DNA of 64,000 nt, from contig CAVSWP010000003.1 of assembly GCA_963731665.1 (NCBI GenBank), positions 186,001-250,000 of the forward strand, read 5' to 3'. This document shows, piece after piece, positions 8,534-17,500 of the stretch. The notes under the pieces were generated by a model. That model had not been told where the DNA came from and did no database searches. It was given only the letters and a program-made list of their open reading frames with translations. This DNA comes from Chersky-840 sp035604715 (GTDB taxonomy: Bacteria; Actinomycetota; Acidimicrobiia; Acidimicrobiales; UBA8190). Both the position numbers and the translations under genes were made by a program. Each line of letters starts with the position of its first letter. Position 1 is the stretch's first letter.

Positions 8534-9289
8534 TCAGGCGTAGGTGCGCACGAGGGCGAGGACGGCGTCGCCGTCGGGCCCTACGGCGCGCAGGGTCGTG
8601 GCCGACGCCTCGAGGCGCCGGGCAGCCACCGCGCACAGCTCGGCCGCCGGTCCGCTGATGATCGTGGTGGGCGGCTCGTCGGGCACGAAGTTCCACGCCT
8701 CGCCGCCCGGCGACACCAGTCGGAACGCAACCGGCCCCGTCAGGGTGCGCTGCGCCGAGGAGAAGGCATAGGGCAGGGTCCGCCACGCCAGGCGGGCGAT
8801 CAGACGGAGACGGTCGGTGGGCGCCAGGTCCACCCCGAGGGCCCCGGCCACGTCGCCGGTGTGGATCCAGGTCTCGGCCAGCCGGGTGGTCGTCAAGGTG
8901 CGGGCCGAGAGCTCCCCGGCCACCCACGTGACCCGGGTGGAGAGGTCCATGGCGTCGAGCACCTCCACCAGGGCGGCGGCGTTCGACGACCAGCGTGCCC
9001 GCAGCTCCGCCGGCGCCAGGCCCCGTTGGCGTTGCACCATGAGCGCCGCCCCGGCGTCGACCGAGCCCACCGGGGCCAGGCCCGCCGTCAGTGCCGCCGC
9101 CGCCTCGGCGAAGCGACCCGTGGCGCTGGCGATCGCCAACTCGTCGGTCTGGGCCAGGTGCAGCACGACGTCGGCGACGTCCCAGCCCTCGCACCCGGTG
9201 GGCGCCCGCCATCCGGCGTCTCCCAGGCCCTCCAGCACGCCGGCGAGCTCGGACTGCTGGGCGGCCAGCACCTCGACGACCTCGTCCAC
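8534..9289 (-). CDS. DinB-like maleylpyruvate isomerase-family protein (mycothiol-type)
   Basis: A 251-residue four-helix-bundle protein of the TIGR03083/DinB group. These are actinobacterial metalloproteins thought to bind mycothiol or a related thiol. The metal-ligand histidines are visible in GWDVADVVLHLAQ and in ETWIHTGDVAGAL. The C-terminal region after residue ~170 matches the SCP2-like extension common in this family. The ATG at 9289 lies just before the first helix. The true substrate is unknown. Confidence 0.75.
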   Translation of the reverse strand: MDEVVEVLAAQQSELAGVLEGLGDAGWRAPTGCEGWDVADVVLHLAQTDELAIASATGRFAEAAAALTAGLAPVGSVDAGAALMVQRQRGLAPAELRARWSSNAAALVEVLDAMDLSTRVTWVAGELSARTLTTTRLAETWIHTGDVAGALGVDLAPTDRLRLIARLAWRTLPYAFSSAQRTLTGPVAFRLVSPGGEAWNFVPDEPPTTIISGPAAELCAVAARRLEASATTLRAVGPDGDAVLALVRTYA

Positions 9290-9312
9290 GGCTCGCCAGC
9301 GTAAGGGCGGGG

Positions 9313-12042
9313 TCAGTCGGACCAGGGGTCGGCGGAGTCCGGGTCGATCCCGTATCGGGCGATGGCGTCGGCCACCTCGTCGCTCTTGGCGTCACCGGTC
9401 TCCGCCAGGGCGCCGAGCACGGCCACCACGACGTGGGCGGCGTCGACCTCGAAGAACCGGCGCAAGGCGGCCCGGGTGTCGGACCGGCCGAACCCGTCGG
9501 TCCCGAGCGACACGAAGCGCCGGGGCACCCAGCGCGCCACCTGGTCCGGGACGGCGCGCAGGTAGTCGGTCACCGCCACCACCGGCCCCGCCCCGGCGTC
9601 GTCGAGGGCTTCGGTGACGTAGGGGACCGCCCGCCCGCCGTGGGGGTGCAGGCGGTTGGCCCGCTCGACGGACAGGGCGTCGTTGCGCAGCTCGGAGTAG
9701 GAGGTCACCGACCAGGCGTCGGCCGACACCCCCCAGTCCGCGGCCAGCAGCTCGCGGGCCTCCACGGCCGCCTGCCACATCGGGCCCGAGAACAACACGG
9801 TGGCCCGTCGGGCCGACCCATTTCCTTTCGCCGCCGGCTCGGCGGGCTCGGCGAAGCGGTACATGCCCCGCAGGGCCCCGGCCCGAACGGTGTCGCCGGC
9901 GGCGCCGGTGGGAAGCGGGGGCATGGGGTAGTTCTCGTTGTAGAGGGTGAGGTACCAGAAGCGGTCCTCGGGCTCGGGGCCCATGATCTTGGTGATGGCG
10001 TCCTGCATGATGATGCCGATCTCGTAGGCGAAGGCGGGGTCGTAGATGTGCGCCGCCGGGTTCACCGAGGCGAGCAAGGGGGAGTGGCCGTCGTCGTGCT
10101 GAAGGCCCTCGCCCTGCAAGGTGGTGCGTCCCGCCGTGCACCCGGCGAGGATGCCGCGGCCCCGGATGTCGCCCAGCAGCCAGGCCAGGTCGCCGACGCG
10201 CTGGAACCCGAACATGGAATAGAAGAGGTAGATCGGCAACAGGGGCCGGCCCCAGGTGGCGTAGGCGGTGGCCAGGGCGATGAACGACGCCATGGCGCCG
10301 GCCTCGGTGATGCCCTCCTGCAGGACCTGGCCCTTGCGGTCCTCGGCATAGCGCAGGATGAGGTCGGCGTCGACGGGGGTGTAGCGCTGACCCTCGGGCG
10401 CGTAGATCTTGGTCTCGGCGATGAGAGGCTCCAGCCCGAAGGTCCGGGCCTCGTCGGGGACGATGGGGGCCACGTACCGCCCCAGGCTGGGGTCGCGCAC
10501 CAGGTTGCGCAGGAGCCGGGCGAAGGCCATGGTCGTGGAGGCCGACTGGGTTCCCGAGCCGGCGAACATGTCGGCGAAGGCCTTGGGGTCGGGCACGCCG
10601 TACGGCGTGACGGGCCGCACCACACGCGTCGGCAGGGGGCCCGCCAGGACCTTGCGACGTCCCGTGAGGTACTCGTGCGCGGGGGAGCCCTCGGGCGGGC
10701 GGTAGTAGGGCGGCTGTTCGGCGTCGAGGGCCTCGTCGGGGATCTCCTCCTGGAGATACAGACGGTCGCGCAGCGCCAGGAGCTGAGCCTTGGACATCTT
10801 CTTGATCTGGTGGGTGGCGTTGCGCGCCTCGATCTCGGGGCCCAGGGTCCAACCCTTGACCGTCTTGGCGAGGATGACGGTGGGCTGGCCCACCTGTTCG
10901 GTGGCGAGCTTGTAGGCGGCGTACAGCTTGCGGTAGTCGTGGCCGCCGCGGGGCAGGGCTTGGAGGTCCTCGTCGGAGAGGTGCTCGACGAGGCGCCGCA
11001 GCCGGGGATCGGGTCCGAAGAAGTGCTCCCGGATGTAGGCGCCGGACTCCGTGGCGTACTTCTGGAACTCTCCGTCGGGGGTGGTGTTCATCTTGTCGAG
11101 GAGCACACCGTCGATGTCGCGGGCCAGGAGCTCGTCCCACTTCGATCCCCAGATGACCTTGATGACGTTCCAGCCCGCGCCGCGAAAGGTGGCCTCGGCT
11201 TCCTGGATGATCTTGCCGTTGCCCCGCACGGGGCCGTCGAGGCGCTGGAGGTTGCAGTTGACGACGAAGATGAGGTTGTCGAGATGCTCGCGCCCGGCTA
11301 CGCCGAGGGCGCCGATGGACTCGACCTCGTCGAGCTCGCCGTCGCCGAGGAAGGCCCAGATGCGGCTGGCCCTCGTGTCGACCAGCTCGCGTTGGAGGAG
11401 GTAGCGGCTGGCGTGGGCCTGGTAGATGGCGCACAGGGGGCCGAGGCCCATGGAGACGGTGGGGTACTCCCAGAAGCCGGGGAGCAGGCGGGGGTGGGGG
11501 TAGCTGGGCAGGCCCTGGCCCGAGACCTCCTGGCGGAAGTGGTCGAGCTGGTCCTCGGTGAGCCGTCCTTCGACGTAGGCCCGGGCGTAGATGCCCGGCG
11601 ACCCGTGGCCCTGGAAGTAGACGAGGTCCCCGAAGCCTCCGTCGGACTTCCCCCGGAAGAAGTGGTTGAAGCCCACCTCGTAGAGCGAGGCCGAGCTGGC
11701 ATAGGTGGCCAGGTGTCCCCCGATGCCTTCACTGCGGTAGTTGGCCCGGCTCACCATGGCCGCCGCGTTCCAACGGATGTAGGCACGGATGCGGCGCTCG
11801 ACGTACTCGTCGCCGGGGAACCACGGCTCCTGGTCACGCGGGATGGTGTTGACGTAGGGCGTGGAGACCGTGGCCGGGAATTCGACCTGCTTGGTCCGGG
11901 CGCGCTCGAGGAGCTTCATGAGCAGGAACCGGGCCCGGGTGCGCCCCTGGGCGTCGACGACGGCGTCGAACGAGTCGATCCACTCCGCGGTCTCCTCGGG
12001 GTCGATGTCGGGGAGTTGATGCGACATGCCGTCGAAGAGCAC
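9313..12042 (-). CDS. aceE: Pyruvate dehydrogenase E1 component, homodimeric type
   Basis: AceE decarboxylates pyruvate with thiamine diphosphate and passes the acetyl group to lipoyl-E2. The 909-residue length matches the homodimeric E1 family (E. coli 887). The ThDP/Mg motif begins GDGELDE at about residue 231 and closes with NCN at about 262. The N-terminal WIDSFDAVVDAQGR and the transketolase-like second half (DEARTFGLEPLIAE, TEAGAMASF, FYSMFGFQR) are typical. The start is GTG at 12042; an ATG at 12027 is an alternative. The E2 and E3 genes lie 10 kb away at 22.7-25.6 kb. Confidence 0.95.
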   Translation of the reverse strand: MLFDGMSHQLPDIDPEETAEWIDSFDAVVDAQGRTRARFLLMKLLERARTKQVEFPATVSTPYVNTIPRDQEPWFPGDEYVERRIRAYIRWNAAAMVSRANYRSEGIGGHLATYASSASLYEVGFNHFFRGKSDGGFGDLVYFQGHGSPGIYARAYVEGRLTEDQLDHFRQEVSGQGLPSYPHPRLLPGFWEYPTVSMGLGPLCAIYQAHASRYLLQRELVDTRASRIWAFLGDGELDEVESIGALGVAGREHLDNLIFVVNCNLQRLDGPVRGNGKIIQEAEATFRGAGWNVIKVIWGSKWDELLARDIDGVLLDKMNTTPDGEFQKYATESGAYIREHFFGPDPRLRRLVEHLSDEDLQALPRGGHDYRKLYAAYKLATEQVGQPTVILAKTVKGWTLGPEIEARNATHQIKKMSKAQLLALRDRLYLQEEIPDEALDAEQPPYYRPPEGSPAHEYLTGRRKVLAGPLPTRVVRPVTPYGVPDPKAFADMFAGSGTQSASTTMAFARLLRNLVRDPSLGRYVAPIVPDEARTFGLEPLIAETKIYAPEGQRYTPVDADLILRYAEDRKGQVLQEGITEAGAMASFIALATAYATWGRPLLPIYLFYSMFGFQRVGDLAWLLGDIRGRGILAGCTAGRTTLQGEGLQHDDGHSPLLASVNPAAHIYDPAFAYEIGIIMQDAITKIMGPEPEDRFWYLTLYNENYPMPPLPTGAAGDTVRAGALRGMYRFAEPAEPAAKGNGSARRATVLFSGPMWQAAVEARELLAADWGVSADAWSVTSYSELRNDALSVERANRLHPHGGRAVPYVTEALDDAGAGPVVAVTDYLRAVPDQVARWVPRRFVSLGTDGFGRSDTRAALRRFFEVDAAHVVVAVLGALAETGDAKSDEVADAIARYGIDPDSADPWSD

Positions 12043-12276
12043 TGCTCCATGCTACGGGCGGTCCCCTCTCCCAGGGCCGACCGTCCCCACGCTCGGGGAA
12101 AGGCCCGCTGCGCTGACCAGGTGGCTCGTTCACCGGCTCCGGCATTGGGGGTGCGTTGACCGGTCGTTGCCGGCCCGTGGACATTGGTGGCGCACAGTGA
12201 TGTACATGACGCGCAGAGAGATCAAGGGGTATGGGGGCCTCTCTGGCGCGGTCTTGGGGTCACCGGGGCAGGCGTC

Positions 12277-12483
12277 GTGAAGAAGCTCGCGGTGGCCCTC
12301 GTGGCCGTGGCGGCCACGGTCGCCCTTGGCATGACCGCCCCGGCGGCTTCCAAGACGCCGGTGACGACCAAGGGCCTGGCGGCCATGACGACGTGCATGA
12401 CGCCGCATCAGGCCTGGGTGTGGGAGAAGGCCGTGTTGGCCGTCCCCGCCATCGTCCTGGTCCCCCCGCACATCTGCCCGTAG
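12277..12483 (+). CDS. Small secreted peptide (68 aa)
   Basis: A 68-codon frame starting GTG at 12277 after a GGGGCAGGCGTC stretch. It encodes a clear signal peptide: basic VKKL, a hydrophobic AVALVAVAATVALG core and APAAS-type cleavage near residue 24-26. About 43 residues are exported, with two Cys (TTCMTP and HICP) that could form a disulfide. No family was recognised. It precedes the WxL-like island, but a 320-base gap with inverted repeats separates them. The short length limits confidence. Confidence 0.45.
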   Translation: MKKLAVALVAVAATVALGMTAPAASKTPVTTKGLAAMTTCMTPHQAWVWEKAVLAVPAIVLVPPHICP

Positions 12484-12804
12484 CACTTCGCAGGTGATAG
12501 GTCTGCGACTCAGTGACGAAGATGCAGAGGGCGCGTTTCTCGGGCGAAGTCGTTCGTCACTCACTCACGGTGACAAGGGTCGGCGGGACCTCAGGGTCAT
12601 GGGCGTACGGCAGTTTGAACTGCCCACATGTCAGTCCAGACTGCCATGTGGCCGCGTTTCGTGGTGGCGATTGCTCTATCGGAAATAGTGCCGATTGACC
12701 TTGTGGGATCCCCCCCTCCTTTTTTCGAGGGTGCCATCATTGGCTGCGAATCAACCCTGAGGTCGAGTCCTCAAGTCGGGTGACATTGGGCCGATAACTC
12801 GGGG
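12484..12804. other. Non-coding gap with inverted repeats upstream of the surface-protein island
   Basis: About 320 bases without a convincing gene, visibly less GC-rich than the flanking genome. It contains two adjacent dyads (12609-12624 and 12625-12650), an 8-base inverted repeat GTGACGAA/TTCGTCAC at 12513-12520 and 12553-12560, and a CCCTC/GAGGG pair around a T-run at 12714-12731. A TTGACC hexamer at 12695-12700 resembles a -35 box, but no matching -10 was found. The region probably carries the terminator of the small gene and the promoter/operator of the island; this is inference. Confidence 0.4.
12609..12650. promoter_or_regulatory. Two abutting inverted repeats, candidate operator or hairpins
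   Basis: The first dyad is GGCAGTT-TG-AACTGCC (12609-12624), perfect over 7 bp arms. The second abuts it: CACATG-t-CAGTC-CA-GACTG-c-CATGTG (12625-12650), with 11 of 12 arm positions paired. The loops of only 2 bases make them look more like protein-binding palindromes than RNA hairpins. They lie about 155 bases before the WxL-like gene. No binding protein can be named. Confidence 0.4.
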
Positions 12805-13413
12805 ATGACTAAGCAAGTTGGCGCGCGCTCTGTGGCGGGGAGAGGGCTATTCAAGATCCGGTTCAGTCGCTTGCTGGTCGGCGCCCTCATGGTGGGTGCC
12901 GCTGTAGTCCTGCCGGTGGCCTCATCGGTGGCCTCGGCGTCGACCACGGCTACCGCCACGATCAGTGCCGGGACCCTGAACATCGTGGTTCCCTCCACGA
13001 TCAGCTTCTCCGACACCTTGAACGGGTTAAACCAGAGCACCACGGCGGGGTTGGCTATCGACGTCCAAGACGCCACCGGGTCAGGAGCGGGCTGGAACGT
13101 CACAGCTACCTCGACCCAGTTCACTTCCGGCAGCAACACTCTGTCGACCAACTCGGTCACCGTGGGCGGCGCTCCCACAGACACCTGCGACAGCGGCGCC
13201 ACGTGCACGTTGGCTACGAACAGCGTGGCGTATCCCTACGGGCTTCCCGCGGGTTCGGGTCCGCCCACGGCCACCAAGATCTTCAACGCCGCCGCCTCCA
13301 CGGGGCTTGCGGATCAAACGGTTACTCCAACGTTCGCCCTGGCGGTGCCGGCCAACGTCGTGCCGGCCGCGTACGCGTCTACCTGGACCTTGAGCGTCGT
13401 AAGCGGCCCGTAG
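12805..13413 (+). CDS. Secreted WxL-like domain protein
   Basis: A 202-residue exported protein. Residues 1-45 form a long signal peptide: a basic n-region, the core LLVGALMVGAAVVLPVA and cleavage near SVASA. The mature part is Thr/Ser-rich and beta-rich. It carries two spaced aromatic motifs: GWNV (about residue 94) and a C-terminal YASTWTLSVVSGP. This is the arrangement of WxL domains of low-GC Gram-positives, which bind peptidoglycan. Two Cys (TCDSGATC) could pair. The C-terminal ~110 residues are clearly homologous to the C-terminus of the NHL protein downstream. The WxL assignment is by motif and neighbour (DUF916-like), not by search. Confidence 0.65.
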   Translation: MTKQVGARSVAGRGLFKIRFSRLLVGALMVGAAVVLPVASSVASASTTATATISAGTLNIVVPSTISFSDTLNGLNQSTTAGLAIDVQDATGSGAGWNVTATSTQFTSGSNTLSTNSVTVGGAPTDTCDSGATCTLATNSVAYPYGLPAGSGPPTATKIFNAAASTGLADQTVTPTFALAVPANVVPAAYASTWTLSVVSGP

Positions 13414-13423
13414 GGTTCAGGCG

Positions 13424-14596
13424 ATGATCACCCGGCGCCGGTTGGCACCGAGTGATCAAACACCCGGAGAGGTCTTAGGACACATCGTGTCGACGCGGGC
13501 TAAGCGCCTTGCGTTGGTTGCCATCTGGGCCGGGCCTCTCGCGTTTCTTGGATGGGCGGCGCCGGCAGAAGCTGCCGGCACTGGCGGTGTGGGAGCAGGG
13601 CCTGCTCCAGGAGCCCCCGGGGTATTGGCCGGGGGTGGCTACTTCGCCCCCACTGTCGCACCGGGATCGACGTGGACGTCCGAGCTCTTGGTGGCCAACG
13701 ACAGCGCCACCACCGCTCCCATCGAGATCTACGGGGCTGACGGTCTCACCGCCGGTGCCTCCGGTGCCGTCTATAGCAACTTTGGGCAGCCCCTCAGGGC
13801 GACCGGCATGTGGGTATCACCGAAGTCCCGGACCGTCACCATCCCTCCCGAAGGGCAGGCAACGGTGCGCTTTTCGGTCTCGGTGCCGCGGTCGGCGAGC
13901 CCCGGGGACCACTTGGCGGGCATCGTCGCCCAGAGCGCGTCACCGTCGACTTCGGGATCAGGCCATCTCCGCGTCACTGTCGTAGCTCGAGCCGTCGTGG
14001 GTGTCCTGGTGCGGGTCCCGGGTCCGGCGACGTTCTCGGTAGGGGTGGGGGCACCCACCGTCGGCCGCGGCCCTGATGGCGTGGGCGAGGTTGTCACACC
14101 ACTCACAGATTCCGGTCGGCTGATCGGTAAGCCAACCATCGATGTCTCACTCTCGGGTCCTGGCGGCTACAAGAGCAGCGTCACGAGTCAGGTCGACACC
14201 TTGCTTCCCGGTGGAACCGCTCGTTTTCCGGTCTACTGGCCTGATTCCTTGCACGGTACGTACAGGATCAAGTCGTGTGTCTCCTGGCCTGGATCGGCCA
14301 AACCGAGGTGCCGCTCTGCGACGGTGGCGGTGAACGACACAACCAAAACGGTGAAGGATCTCCACGCCAAGAGCGTTCGGCATAACCTTCCGAGTTGGGT
14401 AGTGGTCCTTATCTCGGCGTGTGGTGGCGCAGTTGTGATGGGAGTGGTCCTCAAGCTACGTCGGCCTACACCTGTCCACTCTGCACGCCGACGTCGGCGT
14501 CGCGCTGGATCCGATCCCAAGTTTGGGATCGATCCGGAATCGAGGATCCCCGCGCCTACGAAAGCCGATAGCGTCTCTGGACCTGGGACGAGGTGA
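13424..14596 (+). CDS. Membrane-anchored DUF916-like (WxL-associated) surface protein
   Basis: A 390-residue type I membrane protein. It has an N-terminal signal sequence ending WAAPAEAA, then an Ig-like extracellular part (about 60-310), a transmembrane helix (WVVVLISACGGAVVMGVVL, about 325-343) and a strongly basic cytoplasmic tail. The segment PGSTWTSELLVANDS through TIPPEGQATVRFSVSVPRSASPGDHLAGIV is the pattern of DUF916/WxL peptidoglycan-binding-domain proteins. In Firmicutes these partner WxL proteins at the cell wall. The ATG at 13424 lies 10 bases after the WxL-like gene; GTG at 13487 with a GGA site is an alternative. Its stop overlaps the next start (GTGA). Confidence 0.65.
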   Translation: MITRRRLAPSDQTPGEVLGHIVSTRAKRLALVAIWAGPLAFLGWAAPAEAAGTGGVGAGPAPGAPGVLAGGGYFAPTVAPGSTWTSELLVANDSATTAPIEIYGADGLTAGASGAVYSNFGQPLRATGMWVSPKSRTVTIPPEGQATVRFSVSVPRSASPGDHLAGIVAQSASPSTSGSGHLRVTVVARAVVGVLVRVPGPATFSVGVGAPTVGRGPDGVGEVVTPLTDSGRLIGKPTIDVSLSGPGGYKSSVTSQVDTLLPGGTARFPVYWPDSLHGTYRIKSCVSWPGSAKPRCRSATVAVNDTTKTVKDLHAKSVRHNLPSWVVVLISACGGAVVMGVVLKLRRPTPVHSARRRRRRAGSDPKFGIDPESRIPAPTKADSVSGPGTR

Positions 14597-17500
14597 GTTC
14601 GCTCAAGCTCGAGAGTCAGCAAGCGACAAGTCACCGGTGGCTCGTCGTGTTCACCGGAACGGTGATCTCGAGCTTGTTGCTGGCCTCGCCCGCCGGGGCC
14701 TCGATCGTCATGATCACCGTTGCCGGTACGGGGACGGCGGCCTTTTGGGGTGATGGTGGCTCAGCTTCGACCACCACAGTGGACGCGCCAAGAGATGTGG
14801 CTGTCGATTCGGCGGGTGACGTGTTCATCGCCGACACAACCAATAACCGGGTGCGGATGGTGCCGGCGTCGTCGGGCACGTTCTTCGGTCAGGTGATGAC
14901 GGCCGGTGACATCTACACGGTGGCGGGGACGGGCACAGCGTGTTCGACGCACACCCCCGCCGGCTGTGGCTACAGCTCCGGGGGGGTGGCTCAGGCGGCC
15001 ACGGCCGCCAACCTTGACGTTCCCTCCGGTGTGGCTGTTGACGCGTCGGGCAACCTCTACATCGCCGACAAGACGAACAACATGGTGGCCATGGTGGCCA
15101 GATCGGCATGTTCCTCGTCGTGCCCGTTCGGGTTGGCCTCGACGGTGGTGGGAGACATCTACGCGGTGGCGGGGACGGGCGCAGTGTGTTCGACGCACAC
15201 CCCTGCCGGATGTTTGTACAACGCGCTGGCCACGTCGGCCAAGCTCGACGCCCCGGGGGGGGTGGCCGTCGATTCCTCGGGGAACCTCTTCGTCGCCGAC
15301 ACCACCAACCAGATGGTGGCCATGGTGGCCAGATCGGCGTGTTCCTCGTCGTGCCCGTTCGGGTTGGCCTCGACGGTGGTGGGAGACATCTACGCGGTGG
15401 CGGGGACGGGCGCAGTGTGTTCGACGCACACCCCTGCCGGGTGTTTGTACAACGCGCTGGCCACGTCGGCCAAGCTCGACGCCCCGGGGGGGGTGGCCGT
15501 CGATTCCTCGGGGAACCTCTTCGTCGCCGACACCACCAACCAGATGGTGGCCATGGTGGCCAGATCGGCGTGTTCCTCGTCGTGCCCGTTCGGGTTGGCC
15601 TCGACGGTGGTGGGAGACATCTACGCGGTGGCGGGGACGGGCACAGTGTGTTCGACGCACACCCCTGCCGGATGTTTGTACAACCGCGCTGGCCACGTCG
15701 GCCAACCTCGACGCCCCGGGGGGGGTGGCCGTCGATTCCTCGGGCAACCTCTACATCGCCGACACCACCGACCAGATGGTGGCCATGGTGGCCAGATCGG
15801 CGTGTTCCTCGTCGTGCCCCTTGGGTCTTGCCTCCACCGCAACGGGAGACATCTACGCGGTGGCGGGGACGGGCACAGTGTGTTCGACGCACACCCCCGC
15901 CGGCTGTGGCTACAGCTCCGGGGGGGTGGCTCAGGCGGCCACGTCGGCCAACCTCGACGCCCCGGGGGGGGTGGCCGTCGATTCCTCGGGCAACCTCTAC
16001 ATCGCCGACACCACCGACCAGATGGTGGCCATGGTGGCCTCGTCGGCGTGTTCCTTGTCGTGCCCCTTGGGTCTTGCCTCCACCGCAACGGGAGACATCT
16101 ACGCGGTGGCGGGCACCGGGACGGCCTCCTACACGGGGGACGGTGGTGGTGCCGCCACCACTGCGTTGAACGCTCCGGCCGCAGTGGCGGTGGACTCGTC
16201 GGGCGATGTGTTCATCGCCGACACGACCAATAACCGGGTGCGGATGGTGCCGGCGTCGTCGGGCACGTTCTTCGGTCAGGCCATGACTCGGGCCGACATC
16301 TATACCGTGGCCGGGACCGGAACGGCCTGTTCGACCCACAACCCCGCCGGCTGTGACTACACGTCGGGGGGTGTTCCCCAGTTAGCCACCACGGCCCTCC
16401 TCGATCTCCCCGGCGGGGTCGCCACGGACTCATCGGGCAACCTCTATATTGCCGACACCTCGGACAACATGGTGGCCATGGTGGCAGCCACCTCATGCTC
16501 CACGGCGTGTCCGTTCGGCCTCACGTCCACCATCGACGGAGACATCTACACCATCGCCGGGACGGGAACCGCGTGTGGAACACACACCCCAGCAGGATGT
16601 GGCTATACCTCGAGCGGCATAGCTCAGGCAGCCACGTCGGCCAACCTCGACGCCCCCGGGGGGGTGGCCGTCGATTCCTCGGGGAACCTCTACATCGCCG
16701 ACAAGACGAACAATATGGTGGCTTTGGTGGCGGACAAGAACTGCGCCTCATCGTGTGTGCTGGGACTCTCTTCCACGACACTGGGAGACATCTACACCGT
16801 TGCCGGTACGGGGACGGCGGCCTTTTGGGGTGATGGTGGCTCAGCTTCGACCACCACAGTGGACGCGCCAAGAGATGTGGCTGTCGATTCGGCGGGTGAC
16901 GTGTTCATCGCCGACACAACCAATAACCGGGTGCGGATGGTGCCGGCGTCGTCGGGCACGTTCTTCGGTCAGGTGATGACGGCCGGTGACATCTACACGG
17001 TGGCGGGGACGGGAACAGCGTGTTCGACGCACACCCCCGCCGGCTGTGGCTACAGCTCCGGGGGGGTGGCTCAGGCGGCCACGGCCGCCAACCTTGACGT
17101 TCCCTCCGGTGTGGCTGTTGACGCGTCGGGCAACCTCTACATCGCCGACAAGACGAACAACATGGTGGCCATGGTGGCCAGATCGGCGTGTTCCTCGTCG
17201 TGCCCGTTCGGGTTGGCCTCGACGGTGGTGGGAGACATCTACGCGGTGGCGGGGACGGGCACAGCGTGTTCGACGCACACCCCTGCCGGATGTTTGTACA
17301 ACGCGCTGGCCACGTCGGCCAAGCTCGACGCCCCGGGGGGGGTGGCCGTCGATTCCTCGGGGAACCTCTTCGTCGCCGACACCACCAACCAGATGGTGGC
17401 CATGGTGGCCAGATCGGCGTGTTCCTCGTCGTGCCCGTTCGGGTTGGCCTCGACGGTGGTGGGAGACATCTACGCGGTGGCGGGGACGGGCGCAGCGTGT

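Noticed and set aside
9091..12159. A 1022-codon open frame on the + strand
   Set aside because: It is antisense to aceE, whose conserved motifs are unambiguous. Long antisense frames are expected at this GC content.
13424..14596. LPxTG sorting signal on the DUF916-like protein
   Set aside because: The C-terminus has a membrane helix and basic tail but no LPxTG or related sorting motif before it.
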